38,582 bases of DNA from Anaerolineaceae bacterium (GCA_002699125.1 PABI01000072.1:1-38582); one strand, 5' to 3'; numbered from the stretch's first letter, positions 1-8,283 are shown. A program made the numbers and translations. Notes: generated by a model from the letters alone, not told the origin.

Positions 1-94
1 CAGGGTGCCCAGAACCGCAATCTGGGTTGGATTTTCTGCTTCGTTTTTGTCAACACGTTCCATAAGTCTATGATAGGCGGCTCTTGCCGTGACC
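1..94. repeat. 94-bp terminal direct repeat, left copy
   Basis: Bases 1-94 are identical to bases 38489-38582. The copy contains the first 21 codons (minus strand, start codon at 61-63) of the same gene that is complete at 37928-38551. The two ends therefore overlap within one continuous gene. This is what a circular molecule written out linearly looks like; an assembler end overlap or a tandem duplication would look the same. Confidence 0.95.
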
Positions 95-138
95 GATACG
101 GCAAAAGCACGGGTCTCGATCTAGGTGAAATTACGTAG

Positions 139-786
139 TTACGACTCAAAGCCATGCTGCACGGCCCACAAAACGGCTTCGGTGCGGGAGGCAATATTCA
201 GCTTGCCATAGACGTTGCGCAAATGGGCCTCCACGGTGCGTACGCTGAGAAACAGGGTTTGGGCGATGTCTTTATTGGTCATTCCTTTGGCTAACAGGGC
301 TAACACTTCACGCTCTCGATCGGTGAGCGTCTCAACATCTTGTTGGGCACGCACCTCGCCGCGTGCCAGGGCCGCCAGCGCGCGGGCCGCCAATTGCGGC
401 GGCAGCACGATCTCGCCTCGGCTGGCGGCAATGAGGGCGCGCGTCAATTCCGGCAATGTCGCGTCCCGGCTCAGGACGCCGGCGGCACCGGCTTGCAGCA
501 AGAGCACAATTTGGTTGAGATCATAGTCATCAACCAGACAGAGGAGGCCGATATGAGGCACAGCTTTGGCTACTTGTTCTACCTGAGACAGCAGTGGGTC
601 TTTTAAGTCGAGCAGTACGGCCGTCTGACGCCTGTCCAGTGTAAGGGCAAGGAGATCTTCCTGGTGTGCGGCCGTTCCCCAAACTGCCAGACCCGGCTGA
701 GGGCCAAGCAGGGCTTCCCAGGCCAGGCGGGGCAGCGTGGCGTTCGCTAAAATCACAACGTTTGTAGCCGATGAATCTGGTGTCAT
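139..786 (-). CDS. NarL/LuxR-family response-regulator-like transcription factor with degenerate receiver
   Basis: The C-terminal third carries a clear LuxR-type helix-turn-helix (LTDREREVLALLAKG, then SVRTVEAHLRNVYGKL), so the protein should bind DNA as a dimer. The N-terminal 120 residues have the length and strand pattern of a receiver domain. An Asp is present at the phosphorylation position (VLLDLKD). The usual acidic pair after strand 1 is replaced by AN in VVILANAT, and the switch lysine after strand 5 is replaced by Arg (GVLSRDAT). Phosphorylation by a kinase is therefore doubtful. I chose the ATG at 786, preceded by GAAGG at good spacing; an in-frame TTG lies four codons upstream. 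No histidine kinase lies nearby. If the molecule is circular, the genes downstream are the 207-residue protein, the methyltransferase and the copper ATPase. Confidence 0.85.
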   Translation of the reverse strand: MTPDSSATNVVILANATLPRLAWEALLGPQPGLAVWGTAAHQEDLLALTLDRRQTAVLLDLKDPLLSQVEQVAKAVPHIGLLCLVDDYDLNQIVLLLQAGAAGVLSRDATLPELTRALIAASRGEIVLPPQLAARALAALARGEVRAQQDVETLTDREREVLALLAKGMTNKDIAQTLFLSVRTVEAHLRNVYGKLNIASRTEAVLWAVQHGFES

Positions 787-871
787 TTTTGCCTTCAATA
801 ATGTGAGTGCGGTGTGGGCAGGAACGGCCGTTATGCCGATGCTTGTATCTTCTCTATCATACCAATAAAAA

Positions 872-900
872 TTGACTTTCTAAATGAAGTTTATTAAGAT
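872..900 (+). promoter_or_regulatory. Sigma-70-type promoter for lacI-like gene and GH94 gene
   Basis: TTGACT at 872-877 and TAAGAT at 895-900 are separated by exactly 17 bases, close to the bacterial housekeeping consensus. Transcription would start near 907, just before the palindromic operator at 913-928, and read the LacI-type gene and then the phosphorylase gene. Confidence 0.75.
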
Positions 901-912
901 ACTTCAAGGGAA

Positions 913-928
913 TTGAGAGCGCTCTCAA
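913..928. promoter_or_regulatory. LacI-family operator
   Basis: TTGAGAGCGCTCTCAA is a perfect 16-bp palindrome with the central CG typical of LacI/GalR-family operators. It resembles the TGGGAGCGCTCCCA site bound by the cellobiose-responsive repressor CelR of Thermobifida. It sits at about +7 to +22 of the predicted transcript, so a bound repressor would block initiation or early elongation. Autoregulation by the adjacent LacI-type protein is inferred. Confidence 0.8.
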
Positions 929-967
929 AGACCCGCTTTGCTTCGGTAAACAGGTAGTCACCATGAC

Positions 968-1996
968 ATGAGTGGAAAACTGACATTAGAAAAAATTGGG
1001 GAGTTAGCCGGGGTATCCAGAGCCACTGTTTCCCGCGTCATTAATAATCACCCAAACATCCGTGAAGAAGTGCGCCAGCGCGTACTGGCGGTGATAGCGA
1101 CCACAGGCTACCAACCCAACCAGGCGGCCCGCTCGCTGGCTTCTAACCGCACTGGGTTGTTGGGGCTTGTTGTGCCTCGCGTTATGCAAACGCTCTTCAC
1201 CGATCTTTATTATCCCCGTCTCCTTGAAGGTGTTAGCCAGGCCTGTAACGAAAGCAACTATACGCTGACCTTGTTTATTTTTCACACAGAAGCGGAAGAG
1301 CAGCAGCTGGCCGCCCAAATAATGCGGCAAGGTTTTTTGGATGGGGTCATCATTGCTGGCTTGCATCTTGATGGTTCGCTGAACCAGCTGCTGCATTCCG
1401 GCAAGCCGGTTCTGGTCATTGGTGAGCCGTTGGATTACCCACAGGCCAGTTTTGTGGATGTAGATAATCGGGCTGGCGCGTACACGGCCGTTTCCCACCT
1501 CATCTCTTTGGGGCACAGGCGCATTGCCACGATTACCGGACGGCTTGATATGGCTGCCGGGCAGCAGCGGCGACAAGGGTATCTCGATGCACTGCAAGAG
1601 TACAATCTCCCAATCGATGAGGCACTCATTGTTGCTGGTGACTTTGAGCAAGAAAAGGCGTATCGGGCAACGCTGGATATGCTGCCCCAGAATCCGGACG
1701 CCATTTTTGTGGCTTCAGACAGCATGGCTTTGAGCACGCTGCAAGCCCTGGCGGACGCCGGTCTTCAGGTACCGGAAGATGTGGCGGTGGTGGGATTTGA
1801 TGATTTAACGTTGGCGGATACGGCCGTACCGTTCATCCTGCCACCCTTAACCACCATTCGCCAGCCGATTCGCCGCATGGGAGTCCTGACGGTGGAAACC
1901 CTGCTCGATATTATCAAACATCCCCAGGCGCCACCGCGCCGCGTCATTTTGCCCACGGAGCTTATTGTGCGTCAATCCTGTGGTGCCGCACAGTGA
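968..1996 (+). CDS. LacI-family transcriptional repressor
   Basis: The 342-residue protein has the full LacI/GalR layout. An N-terminal helix-turn-helix and hinge occupy residues 5-60 (LEKIGELAGVSRATVSRVIN, then GYQPNQAARSL). A periplasmic-binding-protein-like sugar-sensing core ends in the typical VAVVGFDD and TTIRQP motifs. The start at 968 follows directly from the promoter and operator. The stop lies 31 bases before the GH94 start, so the two are probably co-transcribed. By position it should sense cellobiose, cello-oligosaccharides or a phosphorylase product and control its own operon; the inducer is inferred, not seen. Its body is GC-rich and contains ACGGCCGT motifs like its neighbours. 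Confidence 0.92.
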   Translation: MSGKLTLEKIGELAGVSRATVSRVINNHPNIREEVRQRVLAVIATTGYQPNQAARSLASNRTGLLGLVVPRVMQTLFTDLYYPRLLEGVSQACNESNYTLTLFIFHTEAEEQQLAAQIMRQGFLDGVIIAGLHLDGSLNQLLHSGKPVLVIGEPLDYPQASFVDVDNRAGAYTAVSHLISLGHRRIATITGRLDMAAGQQRRQGYLDALQEYNLPIDEALIVAGDFEQEKAYRATLDMLPQNPDAIFVASDSMALSTLQALADAGLQVPEDVAVVGFDDLTLADTAVPFILPPLTTIRQPIRRMGVLTVETLLDIIKHPQAPPRRVILPTELIVRQSCGAAQ

Positions 1997-2027
1997 AAAC
2001 AATTTATATTTCTCTTCAGGAGGAAAC

Positions 2028-4478
2028 ATGAAATACGGATATTTTGACGACGCTCAGCGTGAATACGTCATCACGCAGCCGGATACGCCTTTGCCCTGGA
2101 TTAACTATCTGGGCAGCGAATCCTTTTTTGGCTTAATTTCTAACACGGCCGGTGGTTACACCTTTTACCAGGATGCCCGCCTGCGCCGCTTAACGCGATT
2201 TCGCTATAACGGGGTGCCTTATGATGGCAACGGCCGTTACCTCTACCTGCGCGATAATGCCGACGGTGAATTTTGGTCCCCCACCTGGCAGCCCACCCGA
2301 AACGATTTGCAAGCGTACACCTGCCGCCACGGGCTGGGCTACAGCAAAATCGGGTCAACCTATGCTGGCATTCAGGCCGATACCACCTACTTTGTGCCGC
2401 TGGGCCAGACGCTGGAAATCTGGCGCGTTAAGCTGACCAACCGGCGTGACCAACCGGCCGACCTCTCGTTGTTCTCCAGCATTGAGTTTTGCCTGTGGGA
2501 TGCCCAGGACGACGCCACCAACTATCAGCGCAACTTCAACATTGGTGAAGTGGAGATAGTTGACAACGTTATTTACCACAAAACAGAATACCGCGAACGG
2601 CGCGACCATTTTGCTTATTTTGCCTGCTCCGCACCGCTGGCCGGTTACGATACTCAGCGCGAGGATTTTCTTGGTCCATATCGCGGCTGGGACAATCCGC
2701 AGGTAGTAGCTGAAGGCCAATCGCGCAACTCTCACGCCCACGGCTGGGCACCCATTGGTTCCCATCATGTAAAAATAAATTTACAGCCAGGGCAAACTGA
2801 AGAAATCATCTTTTTGCTGGGCTACCAGGAAAACCCGCGCGACCAAAAATTTGATCCCCCCAACTCAAACACGGTCAACAAAAAAACCGTATTGCCTATT
2901 ATCGCGCGCTATCTGGATTCGGCGGCGGTGACGGAGGCGTTTTCTGAGCTGGCCGCCTACTGGGCCGATCTGCTGGCGCGCTACCAGGTGCAAACGCCGG
3001 ATGAGCATACCAACCGTATGGTCAACATTTGGAACGCTTACCAGAATATGATCACCTTCAACATGTCCCGTTCGGCTTCTTACTTTGAATCGGGGATTGG
3101 GCGGGGCATGGGTTTTCGCGATTCAAATCAGGATTTGCTGGGCTTTGTTCACATGGTGCCGGAGCGGGCCAAAGAGCGCATTTTAGATTTGGCTGCCACG
3201 CAGCTGCCGACGGGCGGTGCCTATCACCAATACCAGCCGCTGACCAAACGGGGCAATCACGCCGTGGGCGGCAATTTTAACGACGATCCGCTGTGGCTGG
3301 TGCTGGCCGTGACGGCATACGTTAAGGAAACGGCCGATTTCGCCATCCTCGATGAACTTGTGCCCTATGACAACGAACCCGGCAGCGAAACCCCGCTGTA
3401 TGAACATTTGCAGCGTAGTTTGCAATACACGCTGGAGCGCAAAGGGCCGCACGGCCTGCCCTTGATTGGCCAGGCGGATTGGAACGACTGCCTGAACCTG
3501 AACGCCTTTACGGATGAACCCGGGCAATCCTTCCAGACCACCGTCAGCAAAGAGGGCAAGGTGGCCGAATCGGTGTTTATTGCCGGGCTGTTTGTGCTGG
3601 CGGCCAAAGAGATGGCGGCGCTGGCCGCAACAATGAGTCGCGCCGAAGAGGCCTCTTTTTACACCCGAGAAGCAGAGGCGATGACGGCCGTTACCCTGCA
3701 ACACGGTTGGGACGGAGCCTGGTTTGTGCGAGCTTATGATGATTTCGGCGATAAAGTTGGCTCCCATGAGCGTAAGGAAGGACAGATTTTTATTGAGCCG
3801 CAGGGCATTTGCGTTATGGCCGGGATTGGTCAGGAAACGGGCCAGGCAGCCCAGGCATTGGCTGCTGTGCAGCAGCGCCTGGCCACGAAGCACGGCATCG
3901 TGCTGCACCAACCAGCCTATACGTACTACTATCTCAATCTCGGTGAAATTTCGTCTTATCCGCCCGGGTACAAAGAAAACGCGGGCATTTTTTGCCACAC
4001 CAACCCGTGGATCATGATTGCCGAAGCGGTGCTGGGCAACGGCGAGCGGGCCTTTGATTATTACAGCCGTATCAATCCCTCGGCCCGCGAGGCGATCAGT
4101 GAGGTGCATCGCTCAGAGCCATATGTGTATGCCCAAATGATTGCCGGGCGCGACGCGCCGACCCACGGTGAAGCGAAAAACTCCTGGCTGTCGGGAACGG
4201 CCGCATGGAATTACGTCGCCATCACGCAGTGGATTCTAGGCATTCGACCCACGTACGATGGCCTGGAAATTGCACCCGTTTTACCCTCCGGGTGGACCGG
4301 CTTCACCGCCCAGCGCGTTTTTCGCGGCGTGACGTATGAAATTACGGTGGAGCGCATCGGCCCCGGTAACGATGTGCAGCTGGCGGTGAATGGCGCAGCC
4401 GTGCCTGGTAATGTGGTGCCCGTGGGTGAGGGGAACGGCCGTTCCCCCGTTATCGTACACGTAAAAATTGGGCACTGA
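2028..4478 (+). CDS. GH94 cellobiose/cellodextrin-type phosphorylase
   Basis: The 816-residue protein matches glycoside hydrolase family 94 in length and motifs: GRGMGFRDSNQDLLGFVH in the central (alpha/alpha)6 barrel, ADWND at residues 483-487 holding the likely general-acid Asp, and ENAGIFCHTNPW near the C-terminus. Cellobiose phosphorylases of this family convert cellobiose and phosphate to glucose-1-phosphate and glucose in the cytoplasm. No signal peptide is visible. The start is ATG 2028, with the strong ribosome site AGGAGG six bases upstream; an in-frame ATG at 1965 lies inside the LacI gene and is rejected. The N-terminal segment (YFDDAQREYVITQPDTPLPW) favours cellobiose phosphorylase over chitobiose phosphorylase. 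Exact acceptor specificity cannot be read from the sequence. Confidence 0.9.
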   Translation: MKYGYFDDAQREYVITQPDTPLPWINYLGSESFFGLISNTAGGYTFYQDARLRRLTRFRYNGVPYDGNGRYLYLRDNADGEFWSPTWQPTRNDLQAYTCRHGLGYSKIGSTYAGIQADTTYFVPLGQTLEIWRVKLTNRRDQPADLSLFSSIEFCLWDAQDDATNYQRNFNIGEVEIVDNVIYHKTEYRERRDHFAYFACSAPLAGYDTQREDFLGPYRGWDNPQVVAEGQSRNSHAHGWAPIGSHHVKINLQPGQTEEIIFLLGYQENPRDQKFDPPNSNTVNKKTVLPIIARYLDSAAVTEAFSELAAYWADLLARYQVQTPDEHTNRMVNIWNAYQNMITFNMSRSASYFESGIGRGMGFRDSNQDLLGFVHMVPERAKERILDLAATQLPTGGAYHQYQPLTKRGNHAVGGNFNDDPLWLVLAVTAYVKETADFAILDELVPYDNEPGSETPLYEHLQRSLQYTLERKGPHGLPLIGQADWNDCLNLNAFTDEPGQSFQTTVSKEGKVAESVFIAGLFVLAAKEMAALAATMSRAEEASFYTREAEAMTAVTLQHGWDGAWFVRAYDDFGDKVGSHERKEGQIFIEPQGICVMAGIGQETGQAAQALAAVQQRLATKHGIVLHQPAYTYYYLNLGEISSYPPGYKENAGIFCHTNPWIMIAEAVLGNGERAFDYYSRINPSAREAISEVHRSEPYVYAQMIAGRDAPTHGEAKNSWLSGTAAWNYVAITQWILGIRPTYDGLEIAPVLPSGWTGFTAQRVFRGVTYEITVERIGPGNDVQLAVNGAAVPGNVVPVGEGNGRSPVIVHVKIGH

Positions 4479-4492
4479 TTGAAGACGGCCGT

Positions 4493-4531
4493 TGGTACGC
4501 AGCAGGGCAAACCCGCCACGGCTGCGTACCA
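4493..4531. repeat. Inverted repeat after GH94 gene
   Basis: TGGTACGCAGC (4493-4503) pairs perfectly with GCTGCGTACCA (4521-4531) across a 17-base loop, 14 bases after the phosphorylase stop. It lacks a clean T-tract, so it is a possible transcript 3' end or processing structure rather than a certain intrinsic terminator. Confidence 0.5.
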
Positions 4532-4656
4532 CGGATTTGCTATGGTGGCGAAGGCAGTTGGGATTGCAGTTTCTCGGCTTTGACGAATTTGCCGCACTCT
4601 GCAAAACTCCGATCGAATATCGTCAGGCTCCAGGTAGCTGTTATAATCTCGCCACT

Positions 4657-5352
4657 ATGAAAACAGCTACTTCTCTTGACCCTATTCCTTTACGCGCCCA
4701 GTTTCCGGCGCTTCAGTTAGAAGTTAATGGTGAAACGGCCGTTTATCTCGACGGCCCCGGCGGCACCCAGGTACCTCAAAGCGTCATCGACGCCATGAGC
4801 GGATACCTGCGCCACGGTGGCAGCAATTCTGGCGGCCCCTTCCTCACCAGCCGTTACACCGACGACATCACCAATGCTGCCCGTGCCGCCATGATGGATT
4901 TCTACAATGCCCGCCGCCCCGACGAAATTGTGTTTGGCCAAAACATGACCAGCCTCAACTTCAGCCTCAGCCGGGCCTTGGCCCGCACCTGGCAGCCCGG
5001 CGATGAAATTATCGTTACGCGGCTGGACCACGACGCCAATATTTCGCCTTGGTTGTTGGCTGCAGAAGACAGCGGTGTCATTGTGCGCTGGCTTGATTTT
5101 GATCCCACCGACTGCACGCTGCGCCTGGATCATCTGCCTGACCTGCTCAATGAAAAGACGCGGCTGCTGGCCCTTACCTACGCTTCCAATGCCGTGGGCA
5201 GCATCAGTGAAGTGCGACGGGCCACCGAATTGGCCCATGCCGCTGGTGCCCTTGTCGTGGTCGATTCGGTCCATTTTGCCCCGCACGGTCTAATCGATGT
5301 GCAGGCGATCGATTGCGATTTCCTCATCTCGTCATCCTATAAGTTTGATTAG
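4657..5352 (+). pseudogene. Cysteine desulfurase-like aminotransferase (class V), 3' half missing
   Basis: The 231-residue product is the N-terminal part of a class V, fold-type I PLP enzyme resembling the cysteine-desulfurase-like VC1184 family. Visible features are YLDGPGGTQVPQSVIDAM, TRLDHDANISPW, VVDSVHFAPHG and the PLP-lysine motif SSYKF near the end. Family members are about 400 residues, so roughly 170 residues including the small domain are lost. Homology ends one codon after the PLP lysine (SSYKF, then D and stop), exactly where the serine recombinase gene begins from the other side. This is the recombination site of the element. The start at 4657 is preceded by TATAAT at 4642-4647, which would give a nearly leaderless message; no clear Shine-Dalgarno is present. 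Alternatively, in a circular element this fragment could be carried to rebuild a target gene on integration. Confidence 0.85.
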
Positions 5353-6931
5353 ACACAACAAACAAAGCTTCCTGCCCCAATGCGCAACTCAAATACACCA
5401 CTTTTTCTTCGTCTTCTAAATTTAGCTTCGCCTGTACATTTAGCGCTTCGATGATATGACGTTTCACTTCAAAATCGTCTTCCGCGTCAATATCAACAAA
5501 TCTGTTTTCAACTCTTCCAGCAAATTCCATAACCGTTTGAATTTGTTCTTTTGTGACCTGACTAGCCTCAATTTGAATGTTTATTTCCTCTTGTTCTTTT
5601 TGCAAAGCTTCCAAAGTGGTTTCCAATCGATGTTTCCTGTCAATCAGCAAATCTTTTTCAATGTTCCCGCTCAGGTACAAGTCAAGTAGCCTATCCAGTT
5701 TTTGTTGAGCATCATGAATCAGCTCATTAGCCAAATCCAGTCTTTGATACAATGGGGCAAGTGTTGCTTCAATTTGTTGAAGGTAAAGAGAATAACCTTC
5801 TTCCAACTTTTCTGGCTCCAAGAAAATAGTTTTGACCCATTGCCAGGCTATTTCATCCACATAGTCAGAGCGGTAATAATATTTATTGTGGCACTCTTGT
5901 GAATAATCTCGATAGCCAAGCCCAGCCATGCATCGATAATATTGGTAATACTTACTGCCTTTATTGCCGCCCCCTATGGAAGCAGTCATCTTTGCACCAC
6001 AATCTGCACACTGAACCTGTTTACTCAGCAGATAATAATGCTTTTGGTTCCGTTTTGATTTTTCTTTGTTAGACTGACGTCGTTTCTGAGCTATTTCCCA
6101 TGTGGTCAGATCAACGATCGCCGGTACTTCTACGGCAATAGTATGTTCTTTAGGATTTTTCTTGCGTCCCTTGGGTGTGCGACCATATTTGCCATATCGC
6201 CAAACGCCAATGTAGGTTTCTGAAATCAAAAACCTGCTTACGGTTGCATGCGACCATTTCTTACTCTTGGATGTTGGCGTTGGAACACCTGCCTCGTCGA
6301 GCTTTTGGCATATCTTTCTAATTGAATAAGGACGTTTTTTCCCTTCCCCGACCGTATACCACTGATAAATAAGCCGAATAATAACAGCTTGTTTTTCATT
6401 AATGACCAGCTGATATTTGTCGCCATTGTGAATCAGATCATAACCATAAGGAACTCTCCCATGGACAATAATACTGCCTCGACGAATTTCACGCCGACGG
6501 CCTCTTATCATTCGCTCGTTAATTTTGGTGCGTTCGTAACTGGCAATTGCTGATTTAATGGCCTTGTTGAGATTTCCTTCCGGCGTATCTGGATACTCCC
6601 CTAAAACATAAACAACATTGACGTTGTTTCGTTTTAGTTCACCCTCTATCATAAATTGTTTTCCGATGTCGCGTGACAGTCGGTCGATTTCTCTAACTAC
6701 CAAAACATCATAGTTTCCATTATGTGCCATCTCTACTGCCTCATTTAATTGAGGCAAATGGTAACTGGCACCACTGGCACCTTTATCATCTTCAGCCAGT
6801 TCTGCTACAATGTGCCACCCTTTTTCCTTGGCGTATTTGCGACACATATCAAGCTGGCTGATGAGATTTCTACCTTCGTTTTTTCTATCATCGCTACTTA
6901 CACGTGCATATAAAATTGCTCTTTTTGTCAT
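5324..6931 (-). CDS. Large serine recombinase (integrase)
   Basis: The 535-residue protein has an N-terminal resolvase domain with the catalytic serine in ILYARVSS (about residue 10) and VVREIDRLSRD. A recombinase domain (GRVPYGYDL ... AGVPTPTSKSKKWSHATVSRFL) and a zinc-ribbon domain (CADCGAKM ... YRC ... C) follow, with a long coiled coil at about residues 380-470. Such enzymes integrate and excise phages and integrative elements at specific sites without host factors. The start is ATG 6931 with GGAG upstream; upstream ATG and TTG options exist. The gene is much more AT-rich than its neighbours and is free of ACGGCCGT, pointing to separate ancestry. Its C-terminus is completed by host-derived sequence. 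Half of the GTGTTCAA operator seen at 8008 recurs at 6954-6961, upstream of its start. Confidence 0.93.
   Translation of the reverse strand: MTKRAILYARVSSDDRKNEGRNLISQLDMCRKYAKEKGWHIVAELAEDDKGASGASYHLPQLNEAVEMAHNGNYDVLVVREIDRLSRDIGKQFMIEGELKRNNVNVVYVLGEYPDTPEGNLNKAIKSAIASYERTKINERMIRGRRREIRRGSIIVHGRVPYGYDLIHNGDKYQLVINEKQAVIIRLIYQWYTVGEGKKRPYSIRKICQKLDEAGVPTPTSKSKKWSHATVSRFLISETYIGVWRYGKYGRTPKGRKKNPKEHTIAVEVPAIVDLTTWEIAQKRRQSNKEKSKRNQKHYYLLSKQVQCADCGAKMTASIGGGNKGSKYYQYYRCMAGLGYRDYSQECHNKYYYRSDYVDEIAWQWVKTIFLEPEKLEEGYSLYLQQIEATLAPLYQRLDLANELIHDAQQKLDRLLDLYLSGNIEKDLLIDRKHRLETTLEALQKEQEEINIQIEASQVTKEQIQTVMEFAGRVENRFVDIDAEDDFEVKRHIIEALNVQAKLNLEDEEKVVYLSCALGQEALFVVSNQTYRMTR
5335..5360. other. Attachment-site junction (attL, or attP if circular)
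   Basis: Aminotransferase coding sense ends at about 5346, and AT-rich element sequence begins with tagacacaacaaac. The recombinase reading frame coming from the right crosses this junction and takes its last seven to nine codons and its TGA (5324-5326) from the antisense of the aminotransferase gene. I found no second copy of the junction sequence in the window, so the partner site is either outside it or absent because the molecule is circular. The exact core cannot be defined from one junction. Confidence 0.6.
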
Positions 6932-6998
6932 GATTGTTGTCTCCATATTATTCGTGTTCAATAAATTAGTGGCTGCATCTCTTCAATTGTTAGCAGCC

Positions 6999-7751
6999 TT
7001 ATGACAGCAGCTCCCACCCTTCGCCGTTCCGCCTTAGCTGTCCAGCTTCTTCAAGCTCCCGAACGTAGTTGGAAACGGTGGTCTTGGACCGGTCAATGTG
7101 ACGGCCGATGCGGGACAGGCTGGCGTCCGGGTGTTCGGCCACAAAGGTCAGCAACATCTGCATCGCTTCCGACCGGCTGACCGCATCTTTCTCCGCCTTA
7201 GCCGCTCGCGCCCGTTCAATACTGTGAGATTCCTCAGCATTGTCTGCATCTGTGCCATCGGTTGGAACGGCCGTTTCTGTTCTCGTCGTTTTGCTGATCG
7301 GCTGCCGTTTCCGTTCCTTGTCGGCCTGCTTGACGGCCGTTTCCACATCCGTCCCCAAGATTTCTGCCAGGGCCAAAACGATGAGCGAAACGAGGCCAGT
7401 TGCCGACAGACCAATAAACGCCTGAACAGGATCTAAACTTCGCACGGTCGCCAGCGTTAGCGCCGCTCCCTGTACGGCCGTAAACCCTTCGGCAATGTTG
7501 GCCACAGCTGACACGACCACGACGGCAATCAGGACAAAGAGGAAGAAGCCAGGTGACTGTTTGGTGCGCCGCAGCTCCCCAATCCGCAGCGACAGGCTAA
7601 CCACCGCTGCTTCAATCCCAAACGCCGCTACGTAACCAATGACGGCCGGATGGACATAGCGGGCCAGCAAGCCGCCGGTGTGGACCAGGGTGTAGGTCAA
7701 CAAAGCCAACAAGGAAAGAACGGTGACGCCAATCTGTATTTTTGCTTTCAT
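6999..7751 (-). CDS. Membrane protein with C-terminal winged-helix DNA-binding domain
   Basis: This 250-residue protein has four predicted membrane segments at about residues 5-25, 32-52, 68-90 and 112-135. A charged linker (about 140-190) follows, and then a compact winged-HTH at about 195-250: AMQMLLTFVAEHPDASLSRI, HIDRSKTTVSNYVRELEEAG, then a short wing. The start at 7751 is set by a strong GGAGGTG site; an upstream extension would read through two terminator hairpins. A DNA-binding domain tethered to the membrane could link element DNA to the envelope or transmit a membrane signal. I do not recognise a named family, so this role is inference. It lies between the recombinase and an excisionase-like gene and has its own promoter and a hairpin-rich leader of about 270 bases. 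Confidence 0.8.
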   Translation of the reverse strand: MKAKIQIGVTVLSLLALLTYTLVHTGGLLARYVHPAVIGYVAAFGIEAAVVSLSLRIGELRRTKQSPGFFLFVLIAVVVVSAVANIAEGFTAVQGAALTLATVRSLDPVQAFIGLSATGLVSLIVLALAEILGTDVETAVKQADKERKRQPISKTTRTETAVPTDGTDADNAEESHSIERARAAKAEKDAVSRSEAMQMLLTFVAEHPDASLSRIGRHIDRSKTTVSNYVRELEEAGQLRRNGEGWELLS

Positions 7752-7767
7752 CTGCACCTCCAGGAAT

Positions 7768-7803
7768 AAAAAACGCCTCACCACTGCTGCCAGCGATGAG
7801 GCG
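7768..7803 (-). terminator. Intrinsic terminator-like hairpin in leader
   Basis: On the minus strand CGCCTCA ... TGAGGCG is followed directly by TTTTTTA and then by the ribosome site of the 7751 gene. Its position just before the start codon suggests attenuation or insulation rather than a simple gene end. Confidence 0.7.
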
Positions 7804-7840
7804 AAGGAACGATAGGGGTGACCTGTTTTGCGGGTAACAA

Positions 7841-7875
7841 AAAGGACAACCCGTTGCGCTGTCGCCAGGGTTGCC
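7841..7875 (-). terminator. Second terminator-like hairpin in the same leader
   Basis: Minus-strand GGCAACCC ... GGGTTG-CC (one bulged base) is followed by TTTTTG. It lies about 40 bases upstream of the hairpin at 7768-7803, giving tandem terminator structures in one leader. Confidence 0.6.
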
Positions 7876-7954
7876 CGTGAGGCACGTGTCACCGAGGTGA
7901 GACGTGTGCTAAAATCCGGTCAGCCCGTACGCTGCTTCATCAGCGGATGGGTTA

Positions 7955-7991
7955 GGGGTCTGAACAAGTACTAGCCCTACTTGTAGACCCC
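7955..7991 (-). ncRNA. Large leader hairpin (possible regulatory RNA structure)
   Basis: GGGGTCT and ACAAGTA on one side pair with TACTTGT and AGACCCC on the other, giving 14 base pairs with a two-base bulge and a seven-base loop. It is the promoter-proximal hairpin of the transcript starting near 8020. No known riboswitch class was recognised. Confidence 0.5.
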
Positions 7992-8007
7992 GTTTTCAGG
8001 GATAAAC

Positions 8008-8054
8008 GTGTTCAACTATTGAACACATTATAATGAAAAAAAAGAGCTTGTCCA
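8008..8054 (-). promoter_or_regulatory. Regulated leftward promoter with palindromic operator
   Basis: On the minus strand, TGGACA (8049-8054) and TATAAT (8027-8032) are spaced by 16 bases. Immediately downstream, covering the expected start point, lies GTGTTCAA-CTA-TTGAACAC (8008-8026), a perfect 8-bp inverted repeat. A repressor bound there would silence the membrane winged-HTH gene. Candidate binders are that protein's own winged helix or the excisionase-like protein encoded at 8071-8283. A half-site recurs at 6954-6961 before the recombinase. Confidence 0.7.
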
Positions 8055-8070
8055 CTACAATTGAACAAAT

Positions 8071-8283
8071 CTACTCGTTCTTCTCTGGTTTGGGTCCCCA
8101 CCGTTTGTCGTCAGATTGACGGGCAGTTTCCAAATAGAGCAAGAACGAGGCTTTGTTCACCTGCCAAATTGGGCCAAACTTTCTGGCTTCAACATCCTTC
8201 AACCGAATTAATCGCCGGATATGATTGACATGATAACCACTCAGTTCAGCTGCTTCAGTTGTGGTAATCCACTCTTCATCCAT
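8071..8283 (-). CDS. Excisionase-like/MerR-type helix-turn-helix protein
   Basis: The 70-residue product has the small winged-HTH pattern of the excisionase family: WITTTEAAELSGYHVNHIRR, then LIRLKDVEARKFGPIWQVNK, residues 5-50. Such proteins direct recombinases toward excision or act as small regulators. It is encoded two genes upstream of the serine recombinase on the same strand. No strong ribosome site precedes the ATG at 8283. A general regulator is the alternative. Confidence 0.75.
   Translation of the reverse strand: MDEEWITTTEAAELSGYHVNHIRRLIRLKDVEARKFGPIWQVNKASFLLYLETARQSDDKRWGPKPEKNE

Noticed and set aside
1965..2027. Earlier ATG for the GH94 gene
   Set aside because: It lies inside the LacI gene, and the family N-terminus begins at 2028 behind AGGAGG.
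3183..4109. 308-residue antisense frame inside the GH94 gene
   Set aside because: Shadow of the GC-rich sense gene; no start signal or recognisable domain.
7752..7892. Upstream extension of the membrane winged-HTH protein
   Set aside because: It would translate two terminator hairpins; ATG 7751 has a strong GGAGGTG site.
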